NCBI GenBank assembly: GCA_963775295.1
Contig: CAVZIK010000006.1
Location: 3,496,349 to 3,560,348, forward strand
From: JAMDEO01 sp963775295
GTDB lineage: Bacteria; Actinomycetota; Thermoleophilia; RBG-16-64-13
DNA length: 64,000 nt
Direction: 5' to 3'
Both the position numbers and the translations under genes were made by a program. Under the pieces are notes generated by a model. The model had not been told where the DNA came from. It ran no database searches and saw only the letters and a list, made by a program, of their open reading frames with translations. Positions 48,937-57,741 of the stretch are shown here, piece after piece (the stretch's first letter is position 1; every line of letters begins with the position of its first letter).

Positions 48937-49533
48937 GTGCCATTCTCATCACTCATGAACGACACCATCGATCTTCTGAAGGGGGACGGAAGCGTAGTCG
49001 AGGGACTGCGCGCGAGCGTTCAGGGATCCAAGATCTTCATGAAGGCGGCCGACCTACTTGTCGAACCTGGCGACCTAATCCGGCGGCGGATGTCCAATGG
49101 CGGAGAAGAAACCTTCGAGGTGATTGACCCGGGCTTTTATGAAAAGCATGGCGGAATCCCCGCGCACTATCAGATGAGCGTCAGGAGGCCCGGGGCGCTG
49201 CGATCTGGTGAAGTTGTTCGTCCCAGCGTCACGTACAACATCATCGGGCCAAATGCTCGCCTAAATCAGAACTCGGTTGACAATTCCACCAACGTAGCGT
49301 GGGAACACGGTCAAGCCTTGCAGCTTGTGGCAGCACTTCGATCGGAGATCGAGTCTCTCGAAATTCCACTGGCGGAGCGCGAGGCAGCCCTGGAAATTGT
49401 CGGTGCTGTGGAGGACCAAGTGCAGTCCCAGAAGCCTAGCAAGGCGTTGGTGAGAGCGCTCCTTAGTGCATTACCATCCGTCGCAAGCATCGTGTCAATA
49501 ACGGCATCGCTGCTCTCCTTACTCGGCCACTGA
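48937..49533 (+). CDS. Hypothetical protein with C-terminal hydrophobic segment (198 aa)
   Basis: AAGGAG precedes the GTG start. The first 110 residues are strand-rich (VEPGDLIRRRMSNGGEETFE, then VIDPGFYEKHGGIPAHYQM), followed by GPNARLNQNSVDNSTNV, a helical part and a C-terminal hydrophobic stretch ending SIVSITASLLSLLG that could insert in a membrane. The family is unknown to me, but such modules are recalled near defence genes. It is divergent from the STAND ATPase with 167 bases between them, so they may be controlled together. A role as its effector is speculation. Confidence 0.7.
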   Translation: MPFSSLMNDTIDLLKGDGSVVEGLRASVQGSKIFMKAADLLVEPGDLIRRRMSNGGEETFEVIDPGFYEKHGGIPAHYQMSVRRPGALRSGEVVRPSVTYNIIGPNARLNQNSVDNSTNVAWEHGQALQLVAALRSEIESLEIPLAEREAALEIVGAVEDQVQSQKPSKALVRALLSALPSVASIVSITASLLSLLGH

Positions 49534-49869
49534 GATAACAGGGGCTTCCGCCCATTTGCCCAGGCTCCGCGCACAGACGATGACCGGTCGCGCGGGGGAG
49601 TAATGCTTGATGTGCGGCGGCTTCACCACGCAGCCCGTGGACGTGCCCAGATCCGTCCGAGGTGTGAGGCAGGTACCGGAACTGTGTCGCCCATGTACCG
49701 GAGCCACGTCCTGAAAGTGTCAAACACCTACAGGAGCCAATGTGTCAATCATCTACTGGAACTACACAGAGGCTTCGCCACTGCGACGTGTACATTCGGT
49801 GCGCACGTCCCCTGCCACTTGGCACGATCCGGGCTTTCACAGCGCTGTCGGCCAATTCTGCCAAAAACG
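49534..49869. other. Gap before tRNA-Lys copy 2
   Basis: Small ORFs here lack initiation signals. No repeat or RNA gene other than the neighbouring tRNA remnant was recognised. Confidence 0.4.
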
Positions 49870-49892
49870 AAACCCCCGAAATGCGGGGGTTT
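49870..49892. terminator. Strong hairpin terminator beside tRNA-Lys copy 2
   Basis: AAACCCCCG and CGGGGGTTT form a nine-pair stem with a five-base loop. On the minus strand, the direction of the tRNA, it is followed by CGTTTTTGG, giving a normal intrinsic terminator for the tRNA-Lys gene from which the fragment came. Confidence 0.8.
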
Positions 49893-49938
49893 TAATGAGC
49901 CGTGATGGACTCGAACCATCGACCCTCGGATTAAAAGT
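49893..49938 (-). tRNA. Partial tRNA-Lys (TTT anticodon) 3' half, copy 2 (likely att site)
   Basis: On the minus strand it reads ACTTTTAAT (anticodon TTT), the 3' anticodon stem, variable region, T arm and acceptor 3' strand of tRNA-Lys. Beyond 49938 the sequence no longer fits the 5' half. A direct repeat of the copy at 43142-43181. It lies about 1.1 kb from a tyrosine integrase gene, as expected for the displaced 3' end left by tRNA-targeted integration. Confidence 0.85.
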
Positions 49939-50301
49939 GCGAACTCGGCCGACGTCCGGGAACCGTGTACTAGGGGAACTTTCGCTAAAAGGCTGCGTAA
50001 CGGGCTAATCGGGTAGTACCCCCCGACCGCCCCGGGTCGCCCCGTTTACCTACCCGTGTACATCCTGAATGCAAGAAACCCGGTGATTTCGGCAAGTGGT
50101 GAAGGGCTGCGGTTTCATATGAAGTACGGTCCTTGTCGGGATTGCCGAGCAAATCGGGAGTTTTTCCACCCCGGCTTCATGCCCCGGGTCAGGGGTTTCT
50201 TGCGTATACTGGTGGCAGTTCGGACCGTATATGGACCAATAACTGCGACCCGAGAACCGGTTTGCACCCGAAACTGACCCGAATGCGCCCCGGTTACCCG
50301 T
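49939..50301. other. Control region with inverted and direct repeats
   Basis: GCAAGAAACCC at 50071-50081 recurs inverted at 50193-50203. ACCCGA occurs three times (starting 50248, 50266 and 50277) just before the gene at 50302. These could be excisionase, integrase-arm or regulator sites. No protein gene is supported. Confidence 0.4.
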
Positions 50302-51048
50302 ATGGCTAGACAGACGGTTGAAGACAGTTTCGTTATCGACGCCCGGAAGTTCTACCGCTCCGGTCGCCTGACCCCGGGTTATAACGGGACCGTGACCGGA
50401 CCCCAGGGGGAAGGCCGGGAGGTCACCCTTACCTTCCACATTGACGAAGAGTTCCTCTATATAGATTCTCTTCAAGCCGTCCACCCGACAGACGATCATC
50501 ACTTTCCCATCGAGCTTACCATCACCGTCACCTCTTTTGGAGCCAAACGAGTTTCCTTTGCCTGTCCCCGCTGCGGTTGGATCAAAGACACGCTCTTTCT
50601 CCCCCAGGGAGCCGATGGCCTTGGCTGCCGATCCTGTCACAGTCTCAGCTACGCGAGCCGTCAACGCCGGGGGGCAAGTCCCAAGGACACGCTTCTTGCC
50701 CGGGCCGCTCCGGAGACCCCCGAGCCCAATCGCGATCGCTTCTACTGGGGTAGCCAGGAGAGAGCCGATGAGTGGTGGGCTCGGCAAGAAACGACAGAGG
50801 TCGCAACCGAGGCCCCACCCGTCCCGCGTCCACCGGGTCGCCCCAAGGAGAAGCGCACCTACAAACGCCACCATCCCTTTACCACCGATGAGCGGCGCAG
50901 CGAGAGCGAAGGTTTCTGCCTGCGCTGTCGAGCCTACCGCGAACCGCTGCACCCACGGAAGGTCACCCTCCCGAACGGCCGCCGCGCCATTCGAGGCACG
51001 TGCCCCGTGTGCGGCGCCCGCATGGTGCAGATCATCAAGAAGGTCTAG
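50302..51048 (+). CDS. Double zinc-ribbon protein (DUF5679-like C terminus)
   Basis: The 248-residue protein has one cysteine ribbon in the middle (FACPRCGWIKD with GCRSCHSLSYASR) and a second at the end (FCLRCRAYREPLHPRKVTLP, then GTCPVCGARM) matching the DUF5679 pattern. A Pro-rich linker joins them. Such small zinc-ribbon proteins are common in phages and integrated elements. It is convergent with the integrase gene, 23 bases apart. A DNA-binding or packaging-related role is possible but unproven. Confidence 0.7.
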   Translation: MARQTVEDSFVIDARKFYRSGRLTPGYNGTVTGPQGEGREVTLTFHIDEEFLYIDSLQAVHPTDDHHFPIELTITVTSFGAKRVSFACPRCGWIKDTLFLPQGADGLGCRSCHSLSYASRQRRGASPKDTLLARAAPETPEPNRDRFYWGSQERADEWWARQETTEVATEAPPVPRPPGRPKEKRTYKRHHPFTTDERRSESEGFCLRCRAYREPLHPRKVTLPNGRRAIRGTCPVCGARMVQIIKKV

Positions 51049-51071
51049 TCCGGGCCGAGGCCTCTCCGATG

Positions 51072-52304
51072 CTAGTCGGGAAGCACCAGGGCAGCAACCC
51101 GGCATGCCGCCTCCTCGGATATCGCCGGAAGGACATGGGAGTAGCAGTCAAGGGTGATGCCGATGTTGGCATGGCCCAACCTCTCGCTCACAATCTTCGG
51201 ATGCAGCCCGGCTCCGAGGGCCATGGTGGCAAAAGAGTGCCGCAAGTCGTGCAGCCTGATGGGTGGAAGTCCCGCCTTCTTGCTGGCCCGGCGGAACATC
51301 TTGCTCACCCGTTCGGGGTGGTAGGGCTCGCCGTCTGCGCGGGTGAAAACGTATCCGCAGGGGTCCCAGGGGGCACCGGCTCTGCGGCGCTCTTTCTTCT
51401 GCCTGACCCGCTCGATCCGTAGAGCCCGCACCGTGCCGGGGTCAAGAACGATAAGCCTGCGCCCCTTGCGGGTCTTAGGCGAGGAGACCAAGATTTCGTA
51501 TCCGTTTTGGATGCGGGTCTTGGTGATGGCGAGACGTCCGGCCTTAAGATCAAGGTCGTCCCAGGTAAGACCCAGGGCCTCCCCCCTGCGCATCCCTGAG
51601 GTGATGAGTAGCAGCCAGAGACCGTACGCGCGGTCTTGACGCTCGGAGGCTAGAAACGCCTTGAGCTCTCTCACTCCCCACACCTTCATGGGGTGCTCGA
51701 AGCCCAGAGCCCGAGGAGGGTCGGCCCCATCAGCCGGACTGCGGGAGATTTTGTTCCACCTGACCGCGTCCTTTAAGGCCCGGTGAATGGTCGCGTGCAC
51801 CCGCCGGGTTGTTGCCGGAGAGAGGCCACCTTTGCCCGGCCCGCGGCCTTCGGACAGAAGCCGGGCATAGAGTCCGTTGAGCTGTGAGCTTGTGAGCTGC
51901 TGCAAGGGGACCTGCCCCAGAGCCGGGATGATGTGACGCTCTACGTGACCCTCATAGGAGGCAAACGTCGTCGGCCTGATGGTCGGGCGGATGGCGGGCA
52001 GCCACTGGACGCGCAGGAACTCGGAGAGGAGCACCTTGGAGCACTCGATGTGAACGCCTAAAGCGAGAGAACCGAGAACCTTGGCCAGTTCGTCTTCGGC
52101 TTCCCGCTTGCTCGCATATCCGGTGTGAAATTCCTGCCGCCGCTGGGTGCGGTCTTCCAGGGGACCGTGACACTTGGGGCAGTTCTTCAGGCGTTTGTGT
52201 TCGATCCAGTAGCGCTTGCGGCAGGCAGGACATCTCTGCAGGGGTTGAAGACCAAGGTCAACGACAAATTGCCAGGTGGAGCGCTTAGTGACGTGACCGC
52301 GCAT
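51072..52304 (-). CDS. int: Tyrosine recombinase/integrase with N-terminal zinc ribbon
   Basis: The 410-residue integrase has an arm-type and core-binding N-terminal part (SYEGHVERHIIPALGQVPLQ) and a catalytic domain with Arg in TSGMRRGEALGL, HDLRHSFAT, LGHANIGIT and the nucleophile Tyr in LDCYSHV, so it appears intact. An unusual insert near the N terminus, CPACRKRYWIEHKRLKNCPK followed by C, is a two-pair zinc ribbon. It is probably the enzyme that integrated an element at tRNA-Lys, judged from the adjacent 3' half at 49893-49938. Confidence 0.95.
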   Translation of the reverse strand: MRGHVTKRSTWQFVVDLGLQPLQRCPACRKRYWIEHKRLKNCPKCHGPLEDRTQRRQEFHTGYASKREAEDELAKVLGSLALGVHIECSKVLLSEFLRVQWLPAIRPTIRPTTFASYEGHVERHIIPALGQVPLQQLTSSQLNGLYARLLSEGRGPGKGGLSPATTRRVHATIHRALKDAVRWNKISRSPADGADPPRALGFEHPMKVWGVRELKAFLASERQDRAYGLWLLLITSGMRRGEALGLTWDDLDLKAGRLAITKTRIQNGYEILVSSPKTRKGRRLIVLDPGTVRALRIERVRQKKERRRAGAPWDPCGYVFTRADGEPYHPERVSKMFRRASKKAGLPPIRLHDLRHSFATMALGAGLHPKIVSERLGHANIGITLDCYSHVLPAISEEAACRVAALVLPD

Positions 52305-52616
52305 CTGGGAGTCTAGGGGGCTGGGGTGGGTATTGTCGTTGCCTGCCTCATGGTCTCCATTACTGCTCTTTACGGCAAGAATGGCAAGTTGAGACCAGCC
52401 CAGACATCGGCTAATGAACGTCGTGGCTCGGGTCCTTGTGGATATGGGAGGACCCTTGGTCCGCTCTACACCACTTTCAAGTGGTGTTAAGTCGCGAGCG
52501 ACGAGAACCGGCGTGAGTCCCGAACTACATTTCCTTGTCCGCCCTGTATGGGACTATTGTCATGGGAACGAGGACCGTCCGCCCCTTTTTCCGCGCGCCC
52601 ACGAAGGGACCGAGTA
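52305..52616. other. Intergenic region between integrase and HTH genes
   Basis: It holds divergent promoters and a perfect dyad at 52468-52487. No other gene or repeat is visible. Confidence 0.4.
52468..52487. promoter_or_regulatory. Inverted repeat, candidate operator
   Basis: ACACCACTT-TC-AAGTGGTGT is a perfect dyad with nine-base arms about 130 bases before the first HTH gene and 160 bases upstream of the integrase gene. No T tract follows, so an operator fits better than a terminator. One of the two HTH proteins could bind it. Confidence 0.5.
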
Positions 52617-53243
52617 ATGCGAAAGCAGGCACGAAGACTCAAGCGTAGTTGGGAGCTCGCCGAGATTGCCCGGCGCAAGCTCGCCGGGGAGTCGCGGTTT
52701 ACGATCGGAGAAGCTCTCGGCCTCTCTCCTTCGCAGGTGTCAGCCCGCCTCGCCCAGCTAAAGAGGCAGTGGATAGAGGAAGCCCGCGTAGATGTGGAGC
52801 GCGTGCGCGCGTGGGATCTTGTCGCCTTGGATCATGTCGAGCGGGAGCTATGGGATGCCTTTGAGGTCTCACAGCAGCCTCGGGTAACTATCCGCACCAC
52901 CGCGCGAAAGGGAGATCATCCCTACAGTCGAGAGCTGATAGAGAAGAAGACTCGGGAGAGCAGCACCAAGATCATGACCGTCATCACTCAGGCAAAGAGG
53001 CTGCGGGCTCACATGTTCTGCCTCTATCCAGAGAAAGCTGCCGCCCCTCGCCCCTCCCCAGCGCTGGAAGCCCCACCTCTTGCCCACATAGAATCAGATC
53101 GCATCTTCGCCGAGCTGGAGCGACGCTACGGGGTGATCGAGGTATGGGCCCAGAAGCCCATCATCCCCATCCCAGGTGAGTGGCCCCCCAGTTTCTACCC
53201 TCCGACTCCGGCCGGAGAAGACGACTCCGCGGGCGAAGAGTAA
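52617..53243 (+). CDS. HTH protein, terminase small subunit-like (208 aa)
   Basis: The N terminus has a helix-turn-helix (LAGESRFTIGEALGLSPSQV with SARLAQLKRQWIEEAR). The rest is mostly helical, and the end has RIFAELERRYGVIEVWAQKP. It is a paralog of the next gene: both have the HTH followed by W-x2-AR, and both end with a GELKRRYG-like segment. The ATG was placed by a GAAGGGACC upstream and the HTH position. A phage-type small terminase or an element regulator are the likely options. Confidence 0.6.
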   Translation: MRKQARRLKRSWELAEIARRKLAGESRFTIGEALGLSPSQVSARLAQLKRQWIEEARVDVERVRAWDLVALDHVERELWDAFEVSQQPRVTIRTTARKGDHPYSRELIEKKTRESSTKIMTVITQAKRLRAHMFCLYPEKAAAPRPSPALEAPPLAHIESDRIFAELERRYGVIEVWAQKPIIPIPGEWPPSFYPPTPAGEDDSAGEE

Positions 53244-53245
53244 CC

Positions 53246-53857
53246 ATGGGCGGGCGTAGAACACCGGAGGAGCGCGAACGGGATCTCACCGAAGCCGTCC
53301 GGCGCTGCATCGCTGGGGAGAGCCAAGAGGAGATAGCCCGAGCACTTGGAGTCTCCCCCGCCCAGGTCTCCCGAGACTTACGTCGGCAGATAGAGAAGTG
53401 GCTGAGCGCCGCCCGCCAAGACTACGCCCGCTACCAGGAGGGGAAGTTCCCCGGAGTGGTGGAGATTGAGGCCATGTGCTGGCGGAGCTGGCACGAATCG
53501 AAAAGGCCGCGGGAATCCAAGAGGGTTCGCATCGGGGGAGGCGTTGCCACCTACACCACCACAACTACCGTGCGCACCCAGCCCGGGGAGGGCAATCCCG
53601 CCTACCTTGCCATGGTGATCAAATGCATCGCGACTCGAAACCGGTTTCTTGGACTGAAAGGAGTTGATCTAAAAAGCATGCCGAGCGAGCAAAGAGAGAA
53701 GCGCGAACCGGTCGAGTCGCTCCGCAATATCGACGTTGTCGTGCTTCTCGGTGAGCTGAAGCGTCGTTATGGACGGGTACACGTGTGGCTCGGTCTTTCC
53801 TTCCCCGAGATCCCGGACAGGTGGCGGGGCTGTATTCGACTCTACGAAAAGGACTGA
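53246..53857 (+). CDS. HTH protein, paralog of the preceding gene (203 aa)
   Basis: It starts three bases after the stop of the previous gene. The HTH is CIAGESQEEIARALGVSPAQ with VSRDLRRQIEKWLSAAR, and the C-terminal LLGELKRRYGRVHVWLGLSF matches the paralog. The middle part (ATYTTTTTVRTQPGEGNPAY) parallels VTIRTTARKGDHPYSRE of the paralog. Tandem duplication inside the integrated element is likely. Function unknown; DNA binding is expected. Confidence 0.6.
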   Translation: MGGRRTPEERERDLTEAVRRCIAGESQEEIARALGVSPAQVSRDLRRQIEKWLSAARQDYARYQEGKFPGVVEIEAMCWRSWHESKRPRESKRVRIGGGVATYTTTTTVRTQPGEGNPAYLAMVIKCIATRNRFLGLKGVDLKSMPSEQREKREPVESLRNIDVVVLLGELKRRYGRVHVWLGLSFPEIPDRWRGCIRLYEKD

Positions 53858-54198
53858 TGGGATGAGCACGCGGAATGAGGGATGCCCCGGTCCGAGGCAA
53901 TGGGGCCGGCGGCGTGGGAGTTGTCTCCCGCAATCCGCCATTCCGCCCGCGACGCTCGGTTTGATTACTCTCCCTCTCCCGAGGGCAACCGACGATTGAT
54001 GCCCTTTGTCGCTGTCACTATTGTGTGACTGCGATCACCCCCGCGGCTCACGCACCCCCACAGCCGGCCGCACTCTTTGCATTCCTTCGTCTACCGACTA
54101 CAGGCTCGTCGCATAGGGTACATAGCGCCCAGCGAAGGGCAGCGGGAAGACGGGCGGATGTCAGAGCGATTGAAGTCGCCACGTGAAAGGAACGCGAC
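53858..54198. other. Gap between integrated element and chromosomal genes
   Basis: No gene, RNA or repeat was recognised. The right end of the tRNA-Lys-targeted element may lie in or beyond it, but I see no third tRNA copy. Confidence 0.4.
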
Positions 54199-54837
54199 GT
54201 GAAGATTGGCGTGATCGGGGCGGGCCATATCGGGGGCACCCTCGCCAGACTGCTCACGAAGAGCGGATACGAGATAGCCATCAGCAATTCGCGAGGCCCG
54301 GACACACTTAAGGGCCTCGTCGCCGAACTAGGCGAGAATGCACGTGCCGCCACCCCGGCTGGGGCCGCTGCATTCGGGGAGGTTGTCATCGTGTCCATAC
54401 CCCTGCGCGACTACCTTCAGGTCCCCGTGACAGAGTTGGCCGGGAAGGTGGTAATCGACACCAACAATTACTACCCAGGTCGTGACGGCCACTTCGAAGA
54501 GCTTGACGCGGACCGAACTACCTCGAGCGAGCTGCTCCAGGATCATCTCCCCCGCGCTCGAGTGGTGAAGGCCCTGAACACCAACTACTGGCATGTGCTC
54601 CGTGATCGGGGGCGCCCGCCGGGAGCGCCCGACCGCTTGGGTATCCCCATCGCCGGAGATGACGAAGAGGCAAAGAGAGATGTGGCCAGCCTAATCGACG
54701 AGATCGGCTTTGATGCCGTGAACATTGGAGACCTACGCGAAGGGCGCCGGTTCCAGCCCGGGTCGCCCGTCTATGCCGAGGCCCTCACTGCAAGGGAGCT
54801 CCGTAACCGTCTCGTGACGATCAAACCATCCGACTGA
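54199..54837 (+). CDS. NADPH-dependent F420 reductase-like NAD(P)-binding protein
   Basis: The 212-residue Rossmann protein begins MKIGVIGAGHIGGTLARLLT with SNSRGPDTLKGLV, then VVIVSIPLRDY, VVIDTNNYYPGRD and VVKALNTNYW. This fits the F420_oxidored/NADP-oxidoreductase family, whose members act on F420 or other small substrates. Purine-rich GAAAGGA precedes the ATG. Use of F420 is not proved by sequence. Confidence 0.85.
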   Translation: MKIGVIGAGHIGGTLARLLTKSGYEIAISNSRGPDTLKGLVAELGENARAATPAGAAAFGEVVIVSIPLRDYLQVPVTELAGKVVIDTNNYYPGRDGHFEELDADRTTSSELLQDHLPRARVVKALNTNYWHVLRDRGRPPGAPDRLGIPIAGDDEEAKRDVASLIDEIGFDAVNIGDLREGRRFQPGSPVYAEALTARELRNRLVTIKPSD

Positions 54838-54873
54838 GCTACGCCTGGCAAACACTGACGGCGCTTGGGAGCC

Positions 54874-55275
54874 TTACATCGCTGCGAGGTTCAGAATGTT
54901 TCCCTCGCTATCTTTGAACCAAGCGGACTTCATGCCGCCCATCTCGGCCACGCCGTTTTCGGTCTTGAGTCCCATTTCCGGCATGTCGTACTCTTCGAAT
55001 ACGACTCCCTTCGAACGAAGCTCCTCCATGACGCCGTCGAACCGGTCGGCCGCGACGCCGAATCCGAGCGTGGTGTTTTCCGGGGCTTTGAGCCCCGGGC
55101 GCTCATACACCATCACCATGGTGCCGCCTGCTCCTTCGAACATCCCCCCGCCCCCCGGTCCGGGGAACTCCATGCCTGGTTTGAGTCCGAGGACCTCTGA
55201 GTAGAATTTCTTCGCCCGATCGAAACTCTCCGCGCGAACTACCCCGGCGATCATGGTTTCAGAAAGACCCGCCAT
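54874..55275 (-). CDS. VOC family (glyoxalase-like) protein
   Basis: The 133-residue protein has the vicinal-oxygen-chelate layout: RAESFDRAKKFYSEVLGLKP at the start and AWFKDSEGNILNLAAM at the end, with the metal-ligand Glu in the usual place. ATG at 55275 follows GAGGTGA; the ATG at 55293 is less likely. Substrate unknown. Confidence 0.85.
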   Translation of the reverse strand: MAGLSETMIAGVVRAESFDRAKKFYSEVLGLKPGMEFPGPGGGGMFEGAGGTMVMVYERPGLKAPENTTLGFGVAADRFDGVMEELRSKGVVFEEYDMPEMGLKTENGVAEMGGMKSAWFKDSEGNILNLAAM

Positions 55276-56100
55276 CACTTCACCTCGCTCCACTCTGATC
55301 TGTTAGATGGACCCAGCTTGGGTTTGGATGGACGTTGCCCAGCACAGTGCGGAGGTAAACCCGCAGAAGTGCAAAATGCAGTCTCCCCTCGAGGCCCGAG
55401 GGAAGGTGGGAGGCCGGAGGCGGGCCTTCCGTGCCTCGCACGTGGAGATAAGCCCCGCGCGACAAGGCAAAGCTCGGTCGCAATCCTTCTTTGCCTCGCG
55501 AGCGATCGCTGGGATTTGCCCACGCGTTACAGGCCGCTACCCCCGCAACCTCGGGTAGCTACCTCGGAGGGCCTTCGACCGGCACTGTCTTTGTGGGTAG
55601 CCTGGCTTCTCTCGACCTCACACCGCCCCGACTTCGGATGGCCCAGCACCATTGTGTGACGGCGCTGGTGAGATCCGAGTTCTGAATGCGCCTTGCCGTC
55701 AAGACGGCCATGGGTCAGAAATGACGGGCAGAGTGGCGAGGATACCGCGACTGCGACACAGGGCAGAGAGGGTGCTGTGTGATGAGTGGAACGCTCGTTA
55801 GCGCCGGGAAGGCGGCTCTCTCCAGCGCATCTTGTTGCCAACCCATACCGGAGCCATTAGCACCCGCCACAGCAGTGATCTTGTGTTCACCACGTTTCCG
55901 TACCGCAGCGTGGCGAGGATGACGGCAAGAGCAGCCGCAATCCCAAGAAGATCGTGAAGATGCAACATGATTTCCCTCTCCGGCTCTGGTAGAACCCACT
56001 ACGATCAGACTCCCACTTTTCGCGAGAGTGCAAACCATAAATGAGGGAGAGAAGGAAGAAAGTCCCAGGTGGCTCTTTTTTTCTCGGCTGCAGAGGGGCG
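55276..56100. other. Gap with a diverged repeat
   Basis: None of the short ORFs here is supported. Bases about 55572-55680 resemble 829-930, including TTCGACCGGCACTGT and TTCGGATGGCC followed by ATTGTGTGA. Confidence 0.4.
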
Positions 56101-56796
56101 CTACTGGAGCTGGTCGCGTATCTCCCCCAGGGGATGAGCGGTCGTTCCTACATTGAGATAGACCGAAGCGGCCCGAACGAGAGCGAGGAAGTCGGCGAGG
56201 CTCTTGCCCCGGAGCGGTCCAACGAAATCTTCTGCCGTGAAGGATCCCTGAGTGACAACACCACTGAAGACGTCGCTCCTTGTGGGGCCGCCGTAGATGG
56301 TGAGAATGGTCGTCCCGGTCTCTCCGGCCTTCCCCTCGTGCAGACGGGCCAGCGTGAGATTGGCAAGACCATTCACAGCAAGAACATAGTGAACAGAGGA
56401 GCCATCGGCCGCCACGGTCAGAGTGAGGGTACCGCTCGCCGAGGTGACAACGGCGGGAATCTCATTCTCGCCGGAAAGCAGAGCGCGCAGCGTAACGGTC
56501 GCGTTTGTCGTCCCGGGTGAACTCGATGCAGTCGTCGGAGCGATCGAACTCGTACTCGTGGTCGAAGACGGCGAAGGACCCACCGACGTAGAGATTGAGA
56601 GGGCTGACCCAGCCGAGGTTGAAGTTGAGGTGGCCGAATCTTTGCCGTCTGAGAAGATGAACACCCAGGCAACCACGGCCGCAGCCACGACGACGGCGAG
56701 GATGAGTAAGGCCAATCGCCGTCCTTGCGCTAGTTTTTGCCGGCGTCGGTTATTCCGAGAGCTCGGCGTAAGGTATCGGCCTGGTTCCGGTGTCAT
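56101..56796 (-). CDS. CHRD-domain membrane-anchored protein
   Basis: The 231-residue protein has a basic N terminus, one membrane helix (about residues 27-49), a Ser/Thr-rich linker and a C-terminal CHRD domain (LSGENEIPAVVTSASGTLTL at its start; NVGTTAHPLGEIRDQL at its end). CHRD domains occur in secreted bacterial proteins and in chordin; their role in bacteria is unclear. Confidence 0.85.
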   Translation of the reverse strand: MTPEPGRYLTPSSRNNRRRQKLAQGRRLALLILAVVVAAAVVAWVFIFSDGKDSATSTSTSAGSALSISTSVGPSPSSTTSTSSIAPTTASSSPGTTNATVTLRALLSGENEIPAVVTSASGTLTLTVAADGSSVHYVLAVNGLANLTLARLHEGKAGETGTTILTIYGGPTRSDVFSGVVTQGSFTAEDFVGPLRGKSLADFLALVRAASVYLNVGTTAHPLGEIRDQLQ

Positions 56797-57741
56797 GATC
56801 CTCGGGAAGAAATGAGCAGGAGGTACTTCTCATGGATTAGGTTCTGCGCGCCGTACCCCATCCTTGGCATAGGCACCTCCAATGGCGTGCGGCGAGCCTC
56901 AAGCACGCAGACGCCCCCGATTCGAGATACCGAATACTGGGTACTCTTCTCTGAACATTCCTTGCAGTAGCACCAGCCTTCCCGCCAACTCTGGCGAATC
57001 CTCGCGAAGAAACACCGCCAATCTTGGGAGCGATCCTTGACCGTTTGTGCTGAGACGCAGAAGACCAGTTGGGTATTTGTCGATGCGACAGCATTTGCCG
57101 TGTACGCCGGCCTCTCCAAGGATATCTGGAGCCAAACAGTGTCCGGGTTCCTGGATTACCGCATGGGGGGAGCCGGGAGAATAGAGTCCGTCACGTTCAC
57201 CTCTTCTCCAAGCAGGTCTTGTCTCAAGGTGGACCTCACACCAACCCTGCCTTCGAGTTCCAAGGGAGTCCTTGTGAGAAAGGTTCTCCTTAGTGAGTTC
57301 CGCCGTGGCTACGTCACTGGGCTCCTACTCGCCCTGCCGGTCGTCCAGGAACTCATGCACCACGGGGGTGCTCCTCGAAACCTAGCGCCGCACGAGAGCC
57401 AGCTATCGCACGAGCAGACTGCGGGATTAAAGCGACTGCTCAGTGCCGCCGAGAGCCATCTGAGACATTCGCCCACGCAACCCCATTAGAACGGCGCTGA
57501 CAGGGACGTCGCGACGCAGCATGTGCCTGGCCCTTGGTAGTTTGTCCAGACCTGCGCCTCTCCTCCTCGGGGGCGGGCAACCCACTAGCAATGGTTTGGC
57601 GCACGCGCGGCCGGGTATACCGACAGCAGCAATCGTCTGGAACATTCTTAAGGCGCCGCGCCGAGCCTCTCACCTCGTTGCACCGTCCCCGGTTTTGCCC
57701 TCGCGCTTGCTGCATCCATATCTCCGCGCTTGGAGGAGACC
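56797..57741. other. Gap with uncertain ORFs
   Basis: A plus-strand frame at 57037-57489 (150 codons, TTG start, no ribosome site) and a minus-strand frame at 56793-57119 (with a CYCKEC pair) overlap; neither could be supported. Otherwise nothing was seen apart from the ribosome site GGAGGAG at 57732-57738 for the next gene. Confidence 0.35.

Noticed and set aside
50050..51105. A 351-codon minus-strand ORF opposite the zinc-ribbon gene.
   Set aside because: Shadow of the plus-strand gene, whose cysteine motifs and codon pattern are clear.
56793..57119. A 108-codon minus-strand ORF with a CYCKEC pair.
   Set aside because: No ribosome site and overlap with another open frame; one cysteine pair is not enough evidence.
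57037..57489. A 150-codon plus-strand ORF.
   Set aside because: TTG start without a ribosome site, no recognisable domain, and a competing frame on the other strand.
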